This document shows positions 1-5,467 of a stretch of DNA of 8,026 nt, piece after piece (position 1 is the first letter of the stretch; every line of letters starts with the position of its first letter). The DNA comes from DASSCW01 sp036555005 (GTDB lineage: Bacteria; Chloroflexota; Limnocylindria; QHBO01): contig DATBME010000039.1 in NCBI GenBank assembly GCA_036555005.1, positions 1 to 8,026 of the forward strand. Direction: 5' to 3'. Made by a program: the position numbers and the translations under genes. The notes under the pieces are model-generated. The model saw only the letters and a program-made list of their open reading frames with translations, ran no database searches and was not told the DNA's origin.

Positions 1-349
1 CCTGGCCGTCGACCAGTCCAGCGCCGAAGGGGTCGTGCGTCCACGCCTCGGCGTCGACGGGCACCACGTCCAGGTGCGAGAGCAGGATCAGCGGCGGCTC
101 CGGGTCGGGGACGCTGGCCGGCAGGCGCGCGAAGCACGACCCGCGACCGGGCGCCACCTCCAGCACCTCGGCGGCGATGCCGGCCTCGCCGAGGACCTCA
201 GCGCAGAGGGCCGCTGCCCGCGTCTCGCCGCCGGTCGAATCGAGACCGGCCGCCGCGTCGCGAATGCCCGGCGGATTGACCGATGGGATGCGGATCAGGT
301 CGCGCAGCAGCTCGACGCACTCGTCGGTGGCTCGCTCCCAGTCCGTCAT
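1..349 (-). CDS. M20-family metallopeptidase, N-terminal part (runs off window)
   Basis: The first 116 codons of a leftward gene whose 3' end lies outside the window. Translation from the ATG at 349-347 gives a protein opening MTDWERATDECVELLRDLIR, followed by IPSVNPPG, the usual start of M20/ArgE/DapE/carboxypeptidase-G2 enzymes. Residues 91-99 read SHLDVVPVD: His92 is the expected zinc ligand and Asp94 the expected catalytic partner (HxD motif). W103 and DPF (106-108) match the family's W..DPF stretch after that motif. Family members are di-zinc hydrolases of peptides, acyl-amino acids or related amides, usually cytoplasmic; the substrate cannot be told from this fragment. The start lies 10 bp after the stop of the membrane-protein gene, with no clear Shine-Dalgarno, so it is probably co-transcribed with it. 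The family call is firm, the specificity unknown. Confidence 0.88.
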   Translation of the reverse strand, partial: MTDWERATDECVELLRDLIRIPSVNPPGIRDAAAGLDSTGGETRAAALCAEVLGEAGIAAEVLEVAPGRGSCFARLPASVPDPEPPLILLSHLDVVPVDAEAWTHDPFGAGLVDGQ

Positions 350-359
350 CGACTCAGCG

Positions 360-1301
360 TCAGCCGATCGCCGGCGAGCCGGCCGGCTCCCGACCGGAGG
401 GTGCGACCTGGCTCGCCCGCCGCGCGTGGCGGCGACGGGCCAGCAGCGCCAGCGGCAGCTCCGCCACCAGGAGCACGATCGCCACCACCAGCAGGACCGG
501 CAGGTCGTCGGCCAGGCCCATCACCAGGAGTGCGACCAGGAAGTAGCCGTGAATCGCGACGCGGGTCCAGCTGGCCAGCCGCAGGTCGAGGATCGCCACG
601 CGGCTGCCGTCGGGCTCGCCGCGGTCGTAGGCCACCGCCCAGATCGCCAGCGCCAGGAAGGCGAGCATCGCCACCGCGAACGGCACGCCGCCACCACCTG
701 GCGCCGGGTCGACCAGCGGCTTGATGAGGATGAACGGGATCAGGCCGGCGATCAGGAGCACGAAGGCAGGGAGCGGGACCAGCAGCTGCAGCCACTCCAG
801 GGCGGGCCGCTGGCGGGCCGCCTCGCGCAACCATCGGGTCAGCAGGCTGAAGCCGAAGGTCACGAACAGCCAGGCGTAGAAGTTGCCGTACGGGACCCCG
901 AACCAGCCGTCACCGGGGCCGATCCCGACCCAGGTCCAGAGCCCCAACCGGATCGCGATCGCGTCGAAGGCCAGGTCCAGGCTGATGGCCAGCACGCTGT
1001 CCACCACCGGTGCGTACCGGCGTCGCACGCCGAGGGCATCGGTGATGCGCATCGCCCCGGCGATGATGAGCGCCCAGGTAAGGCCGATGACGACCGGTGC
1101 CCGGTCGATCTCCAGCACCCAGTCCGGGTTGTAGTGGTAGGTGCGGAAGATGAGCTGGTCGAGCTCCTCCAGCAGGATGCCGAAGCCGGCGGCGCTGATC
1201 AGCTCGAAGAACGGCAGGCGCCCGCGTCGGAGCGCGGCCAGCGCCGCACCGATGAAGAAGGCGGTAGCCGAGATCTCGAGCAGCAGGTAGTCCGGATTCA
1301 T
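360..1301 (-). CDS. Polytopic membrane protein, CruF/DUF422 carotenoid-biosynthesis-like
   Basis: A 313-residue membrane protein with about seven or eight hydrophobic segments (roughly 5-24, 33-51, 67-88, 98-116, 134-156, 170-195, 207-225, 249-290) and a basic, disordered tail after residue 288. The central signature is LDLAFDAIAIRLGLWTW at 108-124, with acidic Asp109 and Asp113, followed by GWFGVPYGNFYAWLFV at 132-147. This pattern (D...D, RLGxWTW, GVPxxNF.xW) resembles the CruF/COG2324 family, which hydrates the ends of C40/C50 carotenoids; that assignment is from remembered family patterns, not a search. No other carotenoid gene (crtB, crtI, crtE) lies in the window, so the substrate is open. 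The ATG at 1301 has no good Shine-Dalgarno; a TACCAT box and a 6-bp inverted repeat lie just upstream. It is followed after 10 bp by the M20 peptidase. Confidence 0.6.
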   Translation of the reverse strand: MNPDYLLLEISATAFFIGAALAALRRGRLPFFELISAAGFGILLEELDQLIFRTYHYNPDWVLEIDRAPVVIGLTWALIIAGAMRITDALGVRRRYAPVVDSVLAISLDLAFDAIAIRLGLWTWVGIGPGDGWFGVPYGNFYAWLFVTFGFSLLTRWLREAARQRPALEWLQLLVPLPAFVLLIAGLIPFILIKPLVDPAPGGGGVPFAVAMLAFLALAIWAVAYDRGEPDGSRVAILDLRLASWTRVAIHGYFLVALLVMGLADDLPVLLVVAIVLLVAELPLALLARRRHARRASQVAPSGREPAGSPAIG

Positions 1302-1381
1302 GCCGAGCCGATGGTATCGGCCGCCGAACGCTGCTGCTCACGCGCTGCCCGGAAGGCCTCACCTTCGACCGGCCAGGACCG
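1302..1381. other. 80-bp gap between HIT-like and membrane-protein genes
   Basis: The only sizeable gap inside the leftward cluster. It holds one perfect inverted repeat (1307-1321) next to the membrane-protein start and a weaker GAAGG/CCTTC pair around 1351-1365. Neither is followed by a T-rich tract on the minus strand, so I see no convincing intrinsic terminator. A separate promoter for the membrane-protein gene is possible, but the only -10-like hexamer is a poor TACCAT. Confidence 0.4.
1307..1321. repeat. Short perfect inverted repeat upstream of membrane-protein gene
   Basis: GCCGAT - GGT - ATCGGC: 6-bp arms with a 3-base loop, ending 6 bp before the ATG at 1301. On the minus strand the centre contains TACCAT, a weak -10-like hexamer. 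It could be an operator over a weak promoter, an RNA hairpin near the start codon, or a chance palindrome in GC-rich DNA. Confidence 0.35.
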
Positions 1382-1873
1382 TTACAGCGCGGCAGCTACC
1401 CGACGCGCGACATCCGCCATCTCATCGTCACTGATCGGGGGCAGCACGTCCTCCCAGAGGGGGAGCATGTGGTTCTTGGCCTCGAGCATGCCCAGCGGGC
1501 GAGGGATGAACCAGACGTGGAAGTGCGCGCCACCGTCGCCCCACCGATAGACGTGGACCCGCCCCACGCCGCCGAGCGAGAGGATCGCCCGCTCGATCCG
1601 GCCGGCGAGCGGGCCGAAGGCGGCCGCGACCTCGGGAGGCAGGTCCTTGAACGAGTCGGCGTGGACGCGGCTGGCCAGCCACACCGTGCCGGGCAGGCTG
1701 CCATTGACGGGCGGGTGCAGGGTGAAGTGCTCGTCCGACCACACCGCCTGGGTGGTGTCCTGCTCACAGATGGCGCAGGGCTCGCCGCCCGCCTCGCCGC
1801 GGCGGGGTGGCTCCGGGATGACGCGCTCCCCGGGTTGGCGGAGGGTGAGCGGATCGATGTACGGCAGGACCAT
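1382..1873 (-). CDS. HIT-like nucleotide hydrolase/transferase
   Basis: A 163-residue cytoplasmic protein of the HIT/GalT-like superfamily, whose members cleave or transfer nucleotidyl groups through a histidine nucleophile. A CxxC pair (Cys33, Cys36, in EPCAICEQ) fits the zinc-binding start of many HIT proteins. The active-site strand reads GGAHFHVWFIPRP at 114-126. His117 and His119 match the first two histidines of HxHxH, His119 being the expected nucleophile, while the third position is Trp121. The open frame extends to 1936, but the ATG at 1873 is preferred. It is preceded by AAAGGAG with a 7-nt spacer, and the extra upstream sequence overlaps the mini-ORF and the regulator's end. It starts 2 nt after the mini-ORF stop, so translation is probably coupled. 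The natural substrate is not evident. Confidence 0.82.
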   Translation of the reverse strand: MVLPYIDPLTLRQPGERVIPEPPRRGEAGGEPCAICEQDTTQAVWSDEHFTLHPPVNGSLPGTVWLASRVHADSFKDLPPEVAAAFGPLAGRIERAILSLGGVGRVHVYRWGDGGAHFHVWFIPRPLGMLEAKNHMLPLWEDVLPPISDDEMADVARRVAAAL

Positions 1874-1875
1874 TG

Positions 1876-1923
1876 TCAGGCTCCTTTCAGCAGCGTCGCG
1901 GGGGTGTTGATCCCGAACTTCAT
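1876..1923 (-). CDS. 15-codon mini-ORF coupling the regulator to the HIT-like gene
   Basis: Starts at an ATG that overlaps the stop of the MerR-ArsC gene in an ATGA junction, and encodes MKFGINTPATLLKGA. It has its own strong Shine-Dalgarno (GTGGAGG, 6 nt upstream) and ends 2 nt before the HIT-like ATG; its last codons contain the HIT gene's AAAGGAG. This arrangement would pass ribosomes from one gene to the next. The opening MKFGINTP resembles the N-terminus of luciferase-like (LLM-class) flavin oxidoreductases, so it could be the stub of a gene deleted here. It could also be a functional coupler or leader peptide, or a chance frame. Seen: frame, overlaps and SD. Inferred: any role. Confidence 0.45.
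   Translation of the reverse strand: MKFGINTPATLLKGA
1881..1887 (-). promoter_or_regulatory. Shine-Dalgarno of the HIT-like gene
   Basis: Minus-strand AAAGGAG, 7 nt before the ATG at 1873. It settles the start choice against the longer open frame reaching 1936, and it lies inside the end of the 15-codon mini-ORF. Confidence 0.8.
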
Positions 1924-2771
1924 GGCGTGCCTCCACGTGCGACTGTCGTGCCGGGGGCGGCCACGGCTGGAAGGTGCCCGGCGGCGCGGCGCGCGATCTC
2001 GATGAATGGGCGGAGCCGGACCGACAGCTCTGCGCGGGTGGCGCGGAACGCCGCCAGGCGCTCTTCTTCGGCGCCCTCGACCGCCGCTGGGTCTTCCAGG
2101 TGCCAATGCAGGGAGCTGTGCCGCCCGAGAAAGGCAGGGCACTCCTCGCGCGCCGAGTTCGACAGCGTGATCACGTAGTCGAGCGGCTGGTCCAGCAGCT
2201 CGGTGACGGACTTGGCTCGCGCCCGGCTCCAGTCGATCCCCAGCTCGGCCAGCACGCGGACCGTCAGGGAATGGACGCTCTTGGGTCGCGTGCCCCCCGA
2301 GAGCGGACGGAAGTCCTCGCCACCGAAGCGGCCGAGCAGCGCCTCCGCCATCTGGCTGCGCGCCGAGTTGCCGTTGCAGACGAACAGCACGCTGATCGGC
2401 CGCCGCGCTCGGGACGGCGCATGGCCGGCGGCATCGATCGTCGTCTCGAGGTCGGCCAGCTCGATCTCCAACCGTTCCAGCTCCTCGCGCTGTTCGGCGA
2501 TACGCCGTCGCTGGTCGTCCAGGGCCAGGGCGAGCGCCGGGTCAAGGGCGCCGCCGTCCAGGCAGCGCTCCGCCAGCCGACCCGCCGCGGCGGGCTCGAG
2601 GCCGAGCCGGCGCAGAGTCAGGATCAGCTTCAGCCGTGACAGGTCGGACTCGGTATAGAGGCGGTAGCCGTTCGGCTCACGGAGCGGTCGCGGGAGGATG
2701 CCTGCCGCCTCGTACCAACGGACGCCGGAGGCGGAAATGCCGGCGCGCCTGGCAAGGGTGGAGATGTTCAT
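1920..2771 (-). CDS. MerR-type regulator fused to an ArsC/LMW-phosphatase-like domain
   Basis: A 283-residue two-domain protein. Residues 1-70 are a MerR winged helix-turn-helix: MNISTLARRAGISASGVRWY, then YEAAGILP and NGYRLYTESDL. Residues 82-115 form a charged coiled coil, normally the MerR dimerisation helix. Residues 126-265 form a thioredoxin-type arsenate reductase/LMW-phosphatase fold. The phosphate loop is VCNGNSARSQMAEALL, with nucleophile Cys132 and Arg138 (CX5R), and HLEDPA supplies Asp227 as the likely general acid. Thioredoxin-coupled ArsC enzymes use two further cysteines; here the second is present (Cys211, in EECP) but the first is Ser204 (TLSNSAREECP). The catalytic-like domain sits where MerR proteins hold their effector site, so it may sense arsenate, phosphate or a phosphoprotein. 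The ATG at 2771 matches both the MerR N-terminus and the promoter; the frame stays open upstream to 3347, but that is a shadow of the divergent gene. Confidence 0.88.
   Translation of the reverse strand: MNISTLARRAGISASGVRWYEAAGILPRPLREPNGYRLYTESDLSRLKLILTLRRLGLEPAAAGRLAERCLDGGALDPALALALDDQRRRIAEQREELERLEIELADLETTIDAAGHAPSRARRPISVLFVCNGNSARSQMAEALLGRFGGEDFRPLSGGTRPKSVHSLTVRVLAELGIDWSRARAKSVTELLDQPLDYVITLSNSAREECPAFLGRHSSLHWHLEDPAAVEGAEEERLAAFRATRAELSVRLRPFIEIARRAAGHLPAVAAPGTTVARGGTP
1930..1936 (-). promoter_or_regulatory. Shine-Dalgarno of the 15-codon mini-ORF
   Basis: Minus-strand GTGGAGG, 6 nt before the ATG at 1923, within the last codons of the MerR-ArsC gene. It is the main evidence that the mini-ORF is translated. 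Confidence 0.55.
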
Positions 2772-2778
2772 CGCCCGC

Positions 2779-2809
2779 AGGCTAAACCCTACAGTTACTG
2801 TAAGGTCAA
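2779..2809 (-). promoter_or_regulatory. MerR-type promoter of the regulator gene
   Basis: On the minus strand: -35 TTGACC (2809-2804), a 19-bp spacer (2803-2785) filled by a dyad, then -10 TAGCCT (2784-2779). The overlong 19-bp spacer with a centred dyad is the hallmark of promoters controlled by MerR-family activators (MerR, CueR, ZntR, SoxR), which untwist the DNA to align the two boxes. The ATG of the MerR-ArsC gene begins 7 bp after the -10 box, about where transcription should start, so the mRNA is probably leaderless. The natural reading is autoregulation. Confidence 0.8.
2787..2805. promoter_or_regulatory. Operator dyad for the MerR-ArsC regulator
   Basis: CCCTACAG - TTA - CTGTAAGG: 8-bp arms with one mismatch around a 3-bp centre at 2796. 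It fills the spacer of the minus-strand promoter, the standard MerR position. Its centre is about 54 bp upstream of the plus-strand ATG at 2850, so the divergent aldehyde dehydrogenase operon could also be affected. Confidence 0.75.
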
Positions 2810-2836
2810 GCGTTCCAGCCGATGAGGGGCCGGCGC

Positions 2837-2842
2837 TAGAAT
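2837..2842 (+). promoter_or_regulatory. -10 box of the aldehyde dehydrogenase operon
   Basis: TAGAAT matches TATAAT at five of six positions and ends 7 bp before the ATG at 2850, so transcription would begin at or next to the start codon (leaderless mRNA). No Shine-Dalgarno fits in the same space. The -35 region is poor: TTCCAG at 2813-2818 gives an 18-bp spacer but matches TTGACA weakly. Confidence 0.55.
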
Positions 2843-2849
2843 CGGGACC

Positions 2850-4292
2850 ATGACCACCGAGGTCCGAGCGCCCAGCGTGCCGATCTACCTCGCCGGCGAG
2901 TTCGTGGAGGCGGGCGCGCCGCTGGAGGTCCGCGACCCGGCGACCGGCGAGCTGGTGAGCAGCACCTGGCAGGCCGGGCCCGACGAGCTGGAGCGGGCCA
3001 CGGTGGCGGCGGTCGAAGGTTTGGCCGCCATGCGCCGGCTGGCCAGCTACGAGCGGCGCGATGCGCTGGCGCACGTGGCCGACTGCATCGCCCGCGATGC
3101 GGACGAGCTGGCCGAGCTGCTGACCCGCGAGTCGGGCAAGCCGATCAAGGATGCTCGCGGCGAGGTGGCGCGCGGCGCGCTTACCTTCCGCACCGCCGCC
3201 GAGGAGGCGCTGCGCCTCAACGGGGAGTGGCTGCCGCTCGACTGGAACGCGGCCAGCCGCGGGCGCAGCGGGATCGTGCGGCGCTACCCGATCGGTCCGG
3301 TGGCCGGCATCAGCCCCTTCAACTTCCCGCTCAACCTGGCCGCCCACAAGGTGGCGCCCGCCCTGGCCGCCGGCTGCAGCATCGTGCTGAAGCCGCCCTC
3401 CAAGGACCCGCTCGTCATGCTGCGCGTGGCCCGCTACCTGGCCGAGACGGACCTGCCCTCCGGAGCGGTCAGCATCCTGCCCATGGATCGGCCCACCGGT
3501 GATGCCATGGTCCGTGACGACCGCTTCAAGCTGCTCTCCTTCACCGGGTCGCCAAGCGTCGGCTGGAAGATGAAGGCCGAGGCCGGCAAGAAGAAGGTGG
3601 TGCTGGAGCTGGGCGGCAACGCCGGAGCGGTGGTCGACGAGACGGCCGACCTGGAATGGGCGATCGATCGGCTGGTGTACGGCTCATTCGCCTACGCCGG
3701 CCAGGTCTGCATCAGCGTCCAGCGCATTTACGTCGTGGAGGCCGTCTTCGAGGAGTTCGCCGGCCGTTTCACCGACAAGGTCAGGGCACTGCAGATCGGC
3801 AGCCCGCTCGACCCGGCCACCGACCTCGGCCCGATGGTTGACGAGAAGGCGGTCAATCGCACGCACGAATGGGTGCAGGAGGCCCTGGCCGATGGTGCCC
3901 GCGCGCTGACCGGTGGCGATCCGAACGGCGTCTTCTACCCGCCCACCGTGCTGGTGGACGTGCCCAGGGAGGCCCGCGTCTGCGGCGACGAGGTCTTCGC
4001 GCCGGTCGTGAACCTGTTCGGCGTCCCGGACTTCGCCGCCGGGTTGGCCGAGATCAACGACTCGCGGTTCGGCTTGCAGTGCGGCATCTTCACCAACGAC
4101 CTGGAGCGCACCCTGCTGGCGCACGACGAGCTGGAGGTGGGCGGCGTGATCGTCAACGACGTGCCGACCTGGCGGATCGACCACATGCCCTACGGCGGCG
4201 TGAAGGACTCCGGCCTCGGCCGCGAGGGGATCCGCTGGTCGATCGAGGACATGACCGAGCCGCGCCTGCTGGCCTTCGCGCGGCCGCTGTAG
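2850..4292 (+). CDS. NAD(P)-dependent aldehyde dehydrogenase
   Basis: A full-length 480-residue ALDH-superfamily enzyme, oxidising an aldehyde to an acid with NAD(P)+ in the cytoplasm. All key residues are visible: Asn158 (SPFNFP), Lys181 (LKPPS), FTGSPSVG at 231-238 for the cofactor, Glu253 in LELGGN as general base, nucleophile Cys287 in AYAGQVCISVQRIYV, and Glu381 in GDEVFAP. The QVCISVQRI context recalls the lactaldehyde/phosphonoacetaldehyde/sulfoacetaldehyde and non-phosphorylating glyceraldehyde-3-phosphate branch rather than betaine-aldehyde enzymes, but I cannot fix the substrate. The ATG at 2850 is preferred because the TAGAAT box lies 7 bp upstream. It diverges from the MerR-ArsC gene and is the first gene of the rightward operon; the Rieske gene starts 6 bp after its stop. 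Confidence 0.93.
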   Translation: MTTEVRAPSVPIYLAGEFVEAGAPLEVRDPATGELVSSTWQAGPDELERATVAAVEGLAAMRRLASYERRDALAHVADCIARDADELAELLTRESGKPIKDARGEVARGALTFRTAAEEALRLNGEWLPLDWNAASRGRSGIVRRYPIGPVAGISPFNFPLNLAAHKVAPALAAGCSIVLKPPSKDPLVMLRVARYLAETDLPSGAVSILPMDRPTGDAMVRDDRFKLLSFTGSPSVGWKMKAEAGKKKVVLELGGNAGAVVDETADLEWAIDRLVYGSFAYAGQVCISVQRIYVVEAVFEEFAGRFTDKVRALQIGSPLDPATDLGPMVDEKAVNRTHEWVQEALADGARALTGGDPNGVFYPPTVLVDVPREARVCGDEVFAPVVNLFGVPDFAAGLAEINDSRFGLQCGIFTNDLERTLLAHDELEVGGVIVNDVPTWRIDHMPYGGVKDSGLGREGIRWSIEDMTEPRLLAFARPL

Positions 4293-4298
4293 CGTGGC

Positions 4299-4688
4299 GT
4301 GACCGAGCCCCTGCCCGAGGCGTCCGTCGCGCCGGCGCCCACGCCGCGCCCGCGTTGGGCTCGCATCCTGCACCGCGACGAGCTGCGCGACGGCGAGCTG
4401 ATCCCGGTCGAGATCGACGGTACGCCGGTGGTGGTGGTGCGCCACGCCGGTGACTTCTTCGCCGTCCAGAACAACTGCAGCCACCAGGACTTTCCGCTAT
4501 CGGAGGCCGGCTTCGACCCGCGCGACGAGCTGCTGACCTGCGCCTGGCACGGCGGGTGCTTCGACATCCGGACCGGTGCGGCGGTGATCCCGCCGGCCAC
4601 CGAGCCGGTGGAGACCTTCCCGATCCGGACCAGCCCCGATGGCTGGGTGGAGATCGCGCTCACCGGCTCGCTGGCGCCGGCCGACTGA
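4299..4688 (+). CDS. Small Rieske-type [2Fe-2S] protein
   Basis: A 129-residue soluble Rieske protein. The cluster ligands are Cys60 and His62 (CSH) and Cys81 and His84 (CAWH), followed by GGCFDIRTG. The spacing between the two halves is 18 residues. Size and motif match Rieske ferredoxins of dioxygenase systems and NirD-like proteins rather than membrane-anchored cytochrome bc1 Rieske subunits: there is no signal peptide or TM anchor, and the N-terminus (residues 5-18) is Pro/Ala-rich and probably flexible. It should carry electrons one at a time. The start is GTG at 4299 with no visible Shine-Dalgarno, 6 bp after the aldehyde dehydrogenase stop, so coupled translation is likely. Its stop overlaps the next start (TGATG). 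No oxygenase is nearby; its partner may be the following membrane protein. Confidence 0.9.
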   Translation: MTEPLPEASVAPAPTPRPRWARILHRDELRDGELIPVEIDGTPVVVVRHAGDFFAVQNNCSHQDFPLSEAGFDPRDELLTCAWHGGCFDIRTGAAVIPPATEPVETFPIRTSPDGWVEIALTGSLAPAD

Positions 4689-5467
4689 TGTCCGTCGAGG
4701 CGCTGCCCTTCGTCAACTGGATCTTCTGGGCCGCGCTCAGCGCCGGTACCCTGCTGGTGGTGGGCGTGACCGAGCTGCTGGGAGGCACCACCCGGGGCTA
4801 CCGGCTGTTCATGGCCTGGCTGCTGGCCGCTTTCGCAGCGGTCCTCCTGCTGTCGGAGCTGAACCTGGCGGAGGGGACCGCGCTGGATGGCACCGCCGGC
4901 ACGCGACGGGTCCTGGTGCTGGCCTTCGTGGCGGCCACCGCTGCCTACCTGATCGCGTCGATGGCCCACCTGCCCCGGGCCGGCGTGGCCGTGGCCGGCG
5001 GCCTGATCGGCATCCTGGCCCTGGCCACCCTTGCCGCCGGCGGCCTGACCTTGAGCCCGCTCCTGTTCAGTGTGCAGCTCGCGCTGGCCGCCCTGGCGCT
5101 CGGGGCCGTCAGCGCGGCCATGCTGCTCGGCCATTGGTACCTGGTGACCCCGAAGCTGTCGCCGGCGCCACTGCGCCGGATGATGTGGCTGCTGCTGGCC
5201 GCGCTGGTGCTGCAGGTGGTGACCTTCGTCGTGGCAGTCGTTTCGGTCAGCAGTGGTCGGCTCGGCGGGCCGATCGGCTGGCTGACCTGGCTGCGACTGG
5301 CGGTCGGCATCCTGCTGCCGATCGGGATCACGGTGCTGGCGATGCTGGCCAGCCGGGCGCCGTCACTCCAGGCCAGCACCGGCCTGCTGTACATCGGCCT
5401 GGCCTTCATCATGGCCGGCTCGATCGCAGGGGCCAGCATCACCTACCTGACCGGCGTGCCGGTCTGA
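4688..5467 (+). CDS. Eight-TM membrane protein of unrecognised family
   Basis: A 259-residue, almost wholly hydrophobic protein; I do not recognise its family. About eight membrane helices can be drawn: 8-28, 37-56, 74-95, 98-119, 124-148, 163-187, 198-220 and 230-253. Polar landmarks are His94 (SMAHLP) at the end of helix 3, His149 in GHWYLVTPKL at the end of helix 5, and a conserved-looking C-terminus ending YLTGVPV. Two histidines at membrane boundaries could bind heme or a quinone, but no established heme motif is visible. The ATG at 4688 overlaps the Rieske stop, and the gene's stop overlaps the MoaD-MoaE start, both as TGATG, so the three are surely co-translated. The context suggests a redox role, perhaps as membrane partner of the Rieske protein; this is inference. 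Confidence 0.85.
   Translation: MSVEALPFVNWIFWAALSAGTLLVVGVTELLGGTTRGYRLFMAWLLAAFAAVLLLSELNLAEGTALDGTAGTRRVLVLAFVAATAAYLIASMAHLPRAGVAVAGGLIGILALATLAAGGLTLSPLLFSVQLALAALALGAVSAAMLLGHWYLVTPKLSPAPLRRMMWLLLAALVLQVVTFVVAVVSVSSGRLGGPIGWLTWLRLAVGILLPIGITVLAMLASRAPSLQASTGLLYIGLAFIMAGSIAGASITYLTGVPV

Noticed and set aside
1351..1365. GAAGG/CCTTC pair after the HIT-like stop as a terminator
   Set aside because: The arms are only 5 bp and no T-run follows on the minus strand; it is no better than expected by chance in this base composition.
177..1550. Long plus-strand open frame (457 codons) opposite the membrane-protein and HIT-like genes
   Set aside because: Its product is rich in Arg, Gln, Asp and Gly with no domain; it is the mirror of GC-rich codon bias in two well-supported minus-strand genes.
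1874..1936. 21-residue N-terminal extension of the HIT-like protein
   Set aside because: It overlaps the regulator's end and the mini-ORF, while the ATG at 1873 has a strong SD at ideal spacing.
2772..3347. Upstream extension of the MerR-ArsC frame to 3347
   Set aside because: The extension lies opposite the aldehyde dehydrogenase and has no recognisable domain; the MerR N-terminus begins exactly at the ATG at 2771, next to a matching promoter.
4556..4687. N-terminal extension of the 8-TM protein into the Rieske gene
   Set aside because: The added residues are an out-of-frame reading of the Rieske cluster-binding region; the ATG at 4688 in the TGATG overlap gives a protein starting just before the first membrane helix.
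4190..5134. Minus-strand 314-codon frame opposite the Rieske and 8-TM genes
   Set aside because: Composition is low-complexity (Gln, Gly, Ser, Arg) with no motif; the plus-strand genes there have clear motifs or membrane helices and overlapping start/stop junctions.
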